From the NCBI GenBank assembly GCA_973895155.1, contig OZ316897.1, positions 19,220,001-19,284,000 on the forward strand: a stretch of DNA of 64,000 nucleotides, written 5' to 3'. Positions 57,873 through 64,000 of the stretch are shown piece after piece; within the stretch, counting starts at the first letter, position 1; each line of letters starts with the position of its first letter. The notes below the pieces were generated by a model. The model ran no database searches. It saw nothing but the letters and a program-made list of their open reading frames with translations, and was not told the DNA's origin. Position numbers and translations under genes: made by a program. The DNA is from Marsupella aquatica (Eukaryota > Marchantiophyta).

Positions 57873-58928
57873 TCACAATATGTCATCATCATCGAGTAAA
57901 TCTACCTCATGCGAGCTCGATGTCGCATTAGCAGAGGCAGTAGGGACCTTTACTCGACAATCCCTTTTCATGTGGCCAGGCTTGCCACAATTCCAACATG
58001 CAAGAGGCTTCCTCTCTTGCGATTTCCCTCTGGATTTAGATCTCCCCCGTGATGTAGATCTAAACCTGTTCTGCCCATTCGTGCGCTGCGCTGCTCTTCC
58101 CCTGTTCACATTGAGCGCAGTGCCAGAAGAAGATGTTGTGTGTGATTGACCCAACTTCTTCTGAGCATCATTAGATAACAAAGAGCTCACCACCTCATTA
58201 TACAAAATGAACTTCAGATCTCTGTACAAGAGCACTTGTTTCAAGCCCTGATATGACGGCGGTAAGGAGCTTAGCAGAAGCAAGGCCTTATCCTCATCTT
58301 CAACTCCTTTTCCCAGGTTTGACAGATCCACTGCTAGACTGTCAAATTCATCCAGGTGATCCTGCATCTTGCTCCCTTCCTTGAGCCTGAGGCTCATCAA
58401 GAGAGACTTCTTGTACAACCGGTTTGACGCATCTTCCCGGTAGTACTTCGGTCTAAGAGCCTTCAACAGTGACGCACAATCCGCATAATCATCCAGTTGC
58501 TTGATGATGTGCGGCTTGAGATATAGCATCACTGCATTGACAGCAATCACCTGCTCCTGTCTCCACTGTCTCAGAAAAATCTTCTCCTCCCCATCATACT
58601 GCTCTCGCGATGAAAGCAGATGAGCTAAGCCCATGGCCCGCAGAATACCCTTCACTTGCTTCTCCCACAGCAAGTAATCAGTACGACCATCGTACTTCTC
58701 CACCTCAAACTTTACTCCTCCGAATCTAGCCATCTCCCTCTTCTTCCCTACTACCGACAGCTCTGGTAGTAACACAGCTTCCTCCACTGCACGCCGCACC
58801 GGTGATCGTACCGGTGTCACTAGTTCTTCCTCAAACGGTAGCAGCTCCTCCTCAGACTCTCCGTCTGACCGTCGCGATCCTGAAGCTCCACCGACGCCAA
58901 TTCTTCCAGTATCCTCCGAGTCACTCAT
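57871..58928 (-). CDS. Copia copy 2: Gag
   Basis: 351-codon frame from the ATG at 58928 to a TGA. An acidic N-terminus is followed by the Copia-type gag core (KYDGRTDYLLWEKQVKGIL, LYKKSLLMSLRLKEGSKMQDHL, SLPPSYQGL), an Arg/Ser-rich stretch and a zinc knuckle CWNCGKPGHMKRDC near residue 317. It forms the virus-like particle that packages element RNA. This is the only intact open frame left in the element. Confidence 0.92.
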
Positions 58929-60433
58929 ATGAAACAATCACGAAAAAACATCTTTTTCAAAATTTCTCATAAACTCAAAACTCAACACCGCCGCGTAGCC
59001 CACGAAGCTAGGAGTCCAATACTGAAATCCGAAATCAAAATCAAAATTCGACGGAAAAGTTATTCAAATTTCGGTCGGGGTGGGTAAAACCTTGGGAAAC
59101 TCCCCCGTTTTGACCACCTCGGAGAACAACCGAAATACCAAGTACAACCTATAGTCGGAATCGCGATGTGATTGGTGCGCCTCGTTGCTAACTCCAGTGG
59201 CAACGTCCTCACCAAAAAAGAACCAAAAAAGTTACCGTTTGGCGGACGGAATCTTTGTGTGACGGCCAAAAAATAGCTCTCTATTTTTTGGGAATATTCC
59301 CGCACAGTCCAACAGGGCTCACAGGGGGCCGTTCCCCCTGTCGGAGCGGTTAAAATGGAGGGTCACAGGGCCCGAGATGAGGCACAACCAATGAGGAGGA
59401 GGAGAGAAAAAAAATTCAGAAAAACACACTCTAAAGGGGTCTTAAAGCCCCTGGCAAAAGCGCGCATATTCGCGGCAACGCGCGCATATTTGCGGCCAGA
59501 ATCGCGTATAAACAACAAAAAACGTGAAAAAACGGGTTTAAAGGGGTCAAAACGCGCGTATTTTCGCGTTTTTGGCCGTATTTGGGCCCAAAAAAGCACG
59601 TTTTCACGCTTAAAGGGGTGTGGGAGGCCGGTGTGCGTGCCGGGGCGTATGGCGAACCTGGTTTGTCGGGTATTGGGGCCGTATTGGGGCAAAAAATGCC
59701 CTAAACTAACCTTAAAAATGTGCCCAAAATGACACAAAGGCCGTGTTACAAACCTCAGCCGCCTCCGCTTTGGTTTCCAATGAGAAAAGTGATGACCGCC
59801 GACATGAAAATGTTTCCGAATTGCACCGGCACGTCTGAAGCTCCACCAGAGAAAGAACTTCTATTGCGTCGCCTTCACTCCGCGTCAAGTGCCAATCGCG
59901 GACTCAAAATGACCGTCTCACCACGATCTCTCCGTTGAGCCTCAGCACTTCGCGTTTCTTCCTTCGAGTCAAGCGTCACGACAAGTAATCCAGTTCAGGG
60001 AAAAACAAGCACTATAGCTTGTCAAAAAACCAGAACGCCTCCTTCACTCGTCACGACGCACTCGTTCCGCAAACGTCAGCAAACTAGATACCAAAACGAC
60101 CAGCACGCTCCAACCTTCAACTTGAACTATCACATGCGACGCCCCGCACACCGCACAGCTCACACCGTTGAAGAAACGATCTCTGGTTTCTCCCCCGAAA
60201 TACCGTCGAACACGAATAAACCCTGAACGACGCAAACATCAAATCCTCCGCACCACGGATACCGATCAACGAGTTCTAACCACCGTTAGAAAGCCCTCTC
60301 ACTAACCTATCTGCACAACCACATACATTTTAGTTTCATGCGATGAAACTCTGAATGTACCATCAACAATGAACGCTGGAAAAACTTGTCACGAAAAAAC
60401 CTCGTCACCTCCCAGGCATGCTCTGATACCACT
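58929..60433 (-). other. Copia copy 2 leader with a CpG-rich segment
   Basis: From the primer site to about 60180 it aligns to the leader of copy 1. Around 59440-59640 the sequence changes character: repeated CGCGCATATT and GCGCGTATTTTCGCG motifs and TTAAAGGGG repeats, rich in CpG, with no coding frame I trust. It may be a further small insertion, but no clean borders are seen. Confidence 0.5.
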
Positions 60434-60775
60434 TGTTGAGCATAGACGACATTTGTAACGGCAAGCCCATGAACCATCCAACGCACAATAGTCGACACAG
60501 AGAGATACGTGGTTCACCTCCACATGAGGCTACGTCCACGGGAACACAAGAGCTTTACTGCACTCTAGGCCGACCGGCCATACCAAGCATCCACAGCACA
60601 AGCTCTCCCTATCTCTCAACTAGCTCCGTAACAATGAGCCTAAGTTCCACCAGGGTCTGGCATCAGCCCTGGCTATATACACAACAGCACTACCGCTAAC
60701 ATTAGCTAAGTCCTAACCCGAGTTAGCCTAACTGTGGTTAGCACAAGAGTCACAAGACTAGAGCAATATCTAACA
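60434..60775 (-). repeat. 5' LTR of Copia copy 2
   Basis: 342 bp, matches 42600-42936 apart from small differences, including a short segment (TCCTAACCCG) missing from the other LTR; followed on the right by the ATAAG duplication. Confidence 0.93.
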
Positions 60776-60780
60776 ATAAG

Positions 60781-61677
60781 ATCTATATATATAAGGTATT
60801 TAGACATGACTTAAATTTTGGAATTCCAAGAATGGGTGAAGAATGCGCATACAAATGAGAATTTGAGATTTGAGGGGGAGAAAAGTACACCCTCCTCATA
60901 TGCATCCATTGGATTGTTTGAGCTCCATTTTACAAATGATATCAAATGAGGAAGTGCCTTTAGCACATGCTATGAAATGAAGTGCACAAGTGCTGTGAGC
61001 ACATGAAATAAGTACTCATGATGGCCAATCATGAAAAGTACTTCATAAAAACAAATAAGATAAATGGAGGAAGAGAAATTTCCTTGAGATTTGCAAAGCC
61101 ATTGATGGAAGTGTGTGAAAACCCCTAACACCACCATGGCTTTGCCCCTACTACTTATGAACATGAGATGTATATATGTTGGCCAACTATTTATATCACA
61201 TGAAAAAAAAATGATTTCCACATATATGGATCCAAAGGACAACCGAAGGCAATGGAATACCACAAAAATGATAGAAGACTAACGTATGCATGTTGGTTGC
61301 AGAAAATACACATATGATTATAAACACCGTGAAGGAAGAATATGGGACCAATCAGAAATGAAAAACCAAGATTCAAGTTTCTTCACACTTCAAACCTCAA
61401 GCTTCACCTGGAACAAGAGTTCATATGTAACTTACTCCCAATAGGGGACCAATATATTTAAGACCAAATTTTAGATGATCCATATTTTCACCCACTTTGA
61501 AACATATCCAAAATGACTATAAATGTAACATTGGTGGTGGCACTCTTTCCCTTAGAAGAAAGCAGAAGGGTTTTGATGAGACCACACCAATGGATACCAT
61601 GTACTACATAGATATAACACTTATTATTAGATGTTAACCCTGGTTGCATTATCTATGATAAAACAACCAAAGGGGAG
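60781..61677 (+). other. Interior of the outer LTR element, non-coding
   Basis: No gag or pol frame. A phrase TTTGAGGGGGAGAAAAG at about 60873 recurs at about 42427 on the other side of Copia copy 2. Confidence 0.45.
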
Positions 61678-62037
61678 TGTTGTAACCCAAGGTTAGGTCA
61701 ACATCCAACCCTAGTTAAGGGATTGAGGTAATTACTATAACTACCATTACATGTATACTTAGGGAGGTATTAGTAAACCCCCTATGAATGGATGAACCTT
61801 GATTGTTGGTGTAATTAACATTTTCTCTCCTAAGAATTCTCTCCACCGCCCCATACTAGAGGCATGACTTTGTGGTAGCTCACTTGAGTAGAGACTGATA
61901 GGTCTTGGGTTCAACCGTTAGGGCTGACTCTTCCCAACTATTGTGGCTGACTCTTCCCTTTCTGTGGAGTTTCACAGATTTCCCCTTAAAAAAAAATTAT
62001 AAAAAAATAAAAATAAAACTCTCTCTACCTCTCAACA
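61678..62037 (+). repeat. Right (3') LTR of the outer element, interrupted by a SINE
   Basis: 61678-61847 and 62019-62037 together match the left LTR at 40021-40198; preceded by a polypurine tract AAAGGGGAG. Confidence 0.85.
61848..62018 (+). mobile_element. tRNA-derived SINE
   Basis: About 171 bp inserted in the LTR. It has a pol III A box-like TGGTAGCTCACTTGAG (~61873) and a B box-like GGTTCAACCG (~61919) at tRNA-like spacing, then ~100 bp of body and an A-rich tail (AAAAAAAAATTATAAAAAAA...). The bases CTCTCCACC before it and CTCTCTACC after it look like a target duplication with one change. Confidence 0.8.
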
Positions 62038-62085
62038 AGTACCAAAGTCTTTTGTTCATGATCTCCATGTAGAGTGAAAGCAGCC

Positions 62086-62233
62086 CTAGTGATTTTCCAG
62101 TGCAAGTGTTTTCCCAGGCTAAAATCCTGCACAAAACTCTTGTCCGGGAAAATCTCGCACTAGTGATTTTCCAGTGCAAGTGTTTTCCCGGGCTAAAATC
62201 CTGCACAAAACTCTTGCCCAGGAAAATCTCTCA
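62086..62233. repeat. 74-bp tandem duplication
   Basis: Two copies starting CTAGTGATTTTCCAGTGCAAG at 62086 and 62160, with a few differences. Each copy contains GATTTTCC and GGGAAAATC, so it can fold back. Confidence 0.85.
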
Positions 62234-63850
62234 AAATATCCTTGCCTTGGTTTGATCAGAGTTCCTGAATGGAATTGCTCTTGCTCCTTGCTGGTGGCTA
62301 ATTTTTTAAAAATTAAAATTGGCCTTTGCAAAATCAGCTGAAAATTATTTTAAAAGCCAGCATAAAACAGGGGGCCACCAAAGGGCAGCACCTTGGGGGA
62401 CCAAAGGTAGAGGTGCCCCAAACTGGAGAGGCCTGCACCAAGAGAGCAAGACTAAAGGCAACCAAACAAACAATTTAACTACTACAAAAGGAGGAGTGGC
62501 TCACCCCCTACGACTGATCACTCCCTAGACTAGTCAGTGAAGCCAACAATCAATTTAACTTTACAAAAGGAGTGGCACACTCCCTAATACTAGTCAGTGA
62601 AAGGAAGCGCCTGGGAAACCTTCCCTTTAATCCATGACAGGTGTTTAAATTCTATCCATCAGGTCTATGGTGCAGTTTCCACTCCTGAGACACAGTTCAG
62701 GGTGGACGAGGAAGGACTGGTGCAACGTGACCGTCGTTGTGAATTTACCTTGAGCCCAGTTGCCATAATGAAAGGACATGTGGTTGAAAGCCTCCCTAAA
62801 ACTGGACTTGCCCATCCTGATTATGAGATCTATATGATCTATGTTTGGCCGAATCCTTACGAAGGTGAATCCCTAGACTAATCTGTGGCTAATCAACATT
62901 TCAGAGCAGCTTTTACAAGAAGACCTGGAGAGAATTTGACCGAATGCAATGGCGTGCTGTATCCTGGTGATACGACTGGCCTCTGACTTTGACTTTGGCT
63001 TCCTTCAGCACAGTCATGCGAAATTCCCAGTAATTGCGATGGAGACGCTACTTTTCTGTCGACGCGTGTTAGCGTATGGCCTCAACATAATATTCCGGAG
63101 AGTCCTGTCATCTCCGGAACAGACCTCAAGTGGTTTGGAGGGGAGAGTCGACGAAGTTGCTGAAAATTGCGGTGGAAACACTACATTTCTGTCGCGTACT
63201 GCTGTATAGCCTCAACAGGATCAAATCCGAAGAGTGCAGTGATCAGCGCACCGGACCTACAGGAGTTTGGTAGCGGAAAGTCCATGCTAAAGCAAAAGTG
63301 CAGGGAGCACAGGCACAATCACGACGTCCATTGCTCTATTTTCAACAAACAAAAGCTACTAAGTTTAGTTGATATTCCTGGTCGTCCTTCGAGATTTGGG
63401 ACGTGGTCCTGCAATATGGCGGGGTCATGGCACAGCGATGAACCGTGATCTAGAATAGCTTGAACCGTGATCTCGAATAGCTTCTCGCTGAAGATTATCT
63501 TCCGTAGACTGTACGGTGTAAGTGAGAGTCTATGTTACGTGGACTTATCGACGCTGCAAACTTATCGAGGAAGCCTGGTGACTTAGTCAAACTCCGAGAA
63601 TCATATAAAGATCGAGTTACACTCTCGGCGAGAATCAATCTATTCCACCGTGCCTAAATTGCATCCTGACATAGCGGGAGTAAGCAAGCTCAGATTAGTC
63701 CTTTGGATGTCCCAGTCACGCAACTCTCTCGTACGTGTTCGTTGAATGTTCATCTTCTTTGGGCAGTTGTCATATCAAGTACTCCTGTCTTCCAAAATCA
63801 ATTGCGTTGCGGGTTAAGATTACTCCAGCTGTGGCGATTAACGGATAAAA
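62234..63850. other. Mostly unassigned; one protein-like frame of unknown origin
   Basis: At 62597-62881 (+) a 94-codon frame contains CEFTLSPVAIMKGHVVE and YEIYMIYVWPNPY, which look protein-like but which I do not recognise; it may be a fragment of a decayed gene. The end, near 63700-63850, should hold the promoter and 5' UTR of the next gene. Confidence 0.35.
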
Positions 63851-64000
63851 ATGGAGGAACAGGAGATCTACGACCTTCTGATTGTCACGGATGCGACATC
63901 CTCGATGACCGAGTACTTAGAATCCCTGCACACTTCTCTGCCTCAAATTATTTCCATCTCTGCGCTTACAGGGTGTTTTTCTCACATCGGGCTTCTTGCC
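63851..64000 (+). CDS. von Willebrand A-domain protein, 5' end only
   Basis: The ATG at 63851 (context AAAAATGG) opens 50 codons to the window end: [19 protein letters not shown] followed by an amphipathic helix ([16 protein letters not shown]) and [18 protein letters not shown] is the metal-ion site (DxxxSM, normally DxSxS) at the end of the first strand of a vWA fold, and the hydrophobic IGLLA is the next strand. Such intracellular vWA proteins usually act in protein-protein contacts. The rest of the gene is outside, so its other domains and role are unknown. Confidence 0.7.
   Translation, partial: MEEQEIYDLLIVTDATSSMTEYLESLHTSLPQIISISALTGCFSHIGLLA

Larger units (their letters stand above)
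42600..60775 (-). mobile_element. Ty1/Copia LTR retrotransposon copy 2, split by two CACTA elements
   Basis: LTRs at 42600-42936 (3', 337 bp) and 60434-60775 (5', 342 bp) face left; 5-bp target duplications ATAAG flank it (42595-42599, 60776-60780). Next to the 5' LTR is an exact initiator-Met primer-binding site (TGGTATCAGAGC on the - strand, just left of 60434). Without the two CACTA inserts it is ~6.7 kb. It carries gag and all pol regions, related to copy 1, but with in-frame stops and frame breaks. Its LTR shares the inner half with copy 1 while the outer half differs. Confidence 0.95.
40021..62037 (+). mobile_element. Outer LTR element without recognisable pol genes (LARD-like), host of the nest
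   Basis: Two similar LTRs lie at 40021-40198 and 61678-62037 (the second enlarged by a SINE), both starting TGTTGTAACCCAAGG and ending CTCTCAACA, with about five differences by eye. The left LTR is followed at once by TTATCAGCACG, a Copia-type primer-binding site; the right one is preceded by a purine tract (CCAAAGGGGAG). Left LTR, primer site, polypurine tract, right LTR is therefore the order of one element. Subtracting the inserts leaves ~3.3 kb with no gag or pol. No matching 5-bp target duplication is seen (TGACC left, AGTAC right), so two separate copies or a recombined element remain possible. Confidence 0.6.

Noticed and set aside
57871-57873. TGA between gag and protease as programmed readthrough
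   Set aside because: Other stops in the same element show it is decaying; a single TGA is more likely a mutation.
1-64000. CRISPR array, rRNA or tRNA genes, bacterial operons
   Set aside because: No regularly spaced repeats with unique spacers and no rRNA signature; the only tRNA-like sequence is the SINE head at 61848. Spliced genes show a eukaryotic genome.

Overview
The window looks like nuclear DNA of a land plant outside the seed plants (moss, liverwort, lycophyte or fern). Its genes have GT-AG introns and plant-type products: L-type lectin receptors, COP9 signalosome subunit 5, a plant-type carbonyl reductase and an aquaporin. The aquaporin selectivity filter reads His-His-Ala-Arg, which from memory is the mark of hybrid intrinsic proteins (HIPs), a class known from early-diverging land plants. 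The species cannot be named from the sequence.

Left part, 1-40 kb: the 5' end of a lectin-receptor gene (-), a six-exon HIP aquaporin with a 211-residue repetitive N-terminal extension (-), a deleted Copia element with 344-bp LTRs (+), a four-exon short-chain dehydrogenase/reductase (+), an unrecognised two-exon coding segment and a two-exon small membrane protein (-), a DTW-domain tRNA-modification gene (-), a lectin/transmembrane protein whose kinase is replaced by a novel 510-residue tail (+), a broken kinase-like gene just behind it (+), and a complete seven-exon CSN5 gene (-). The spaces between hold minisatellites and tandem duplications.

Right part, 40-62 kb, is a deep nest of transposons. 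A pair of 178-bp LTRs, with primer-binding site and polypurine tract, brackets 40.0-62.0 kb. Inside lie a solo Copia LTR and an 18.2-kb Copia copy on the - strand. That Copia is itself split by two CACTA DNA transposons, and a tRNA-derived SINE sits in the outer right LTR. Target-site duplications support the solo LTR (TCTCC), the Copia copy (ATAAG), and the two CACTA elements (AAG, TAA).

The most striking object is the 9.9-kb CACTA element (43750-53632). It has a divergent pair of transcription units around a 1-kb G-rich, telomere-like tract. The rightward unit starts with a Cys-rich exon. By in-frame phase-0 splicing that exon can join either to an exon encoding a SET (protein methyltransferase-like) domain with its own stop codon, or to the TNP2 transposase exons that follow. 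The leftward unit encodes a three-exon accessory protein. A SET exon lodged in a transposase intron, with phases that allow both products, is the best candidate for an undescribed system here.

Right edge, 62-64 kb: mostly unassigned sequence, then the start of a von Willebrand A-domain gene (+) cut by the window end.
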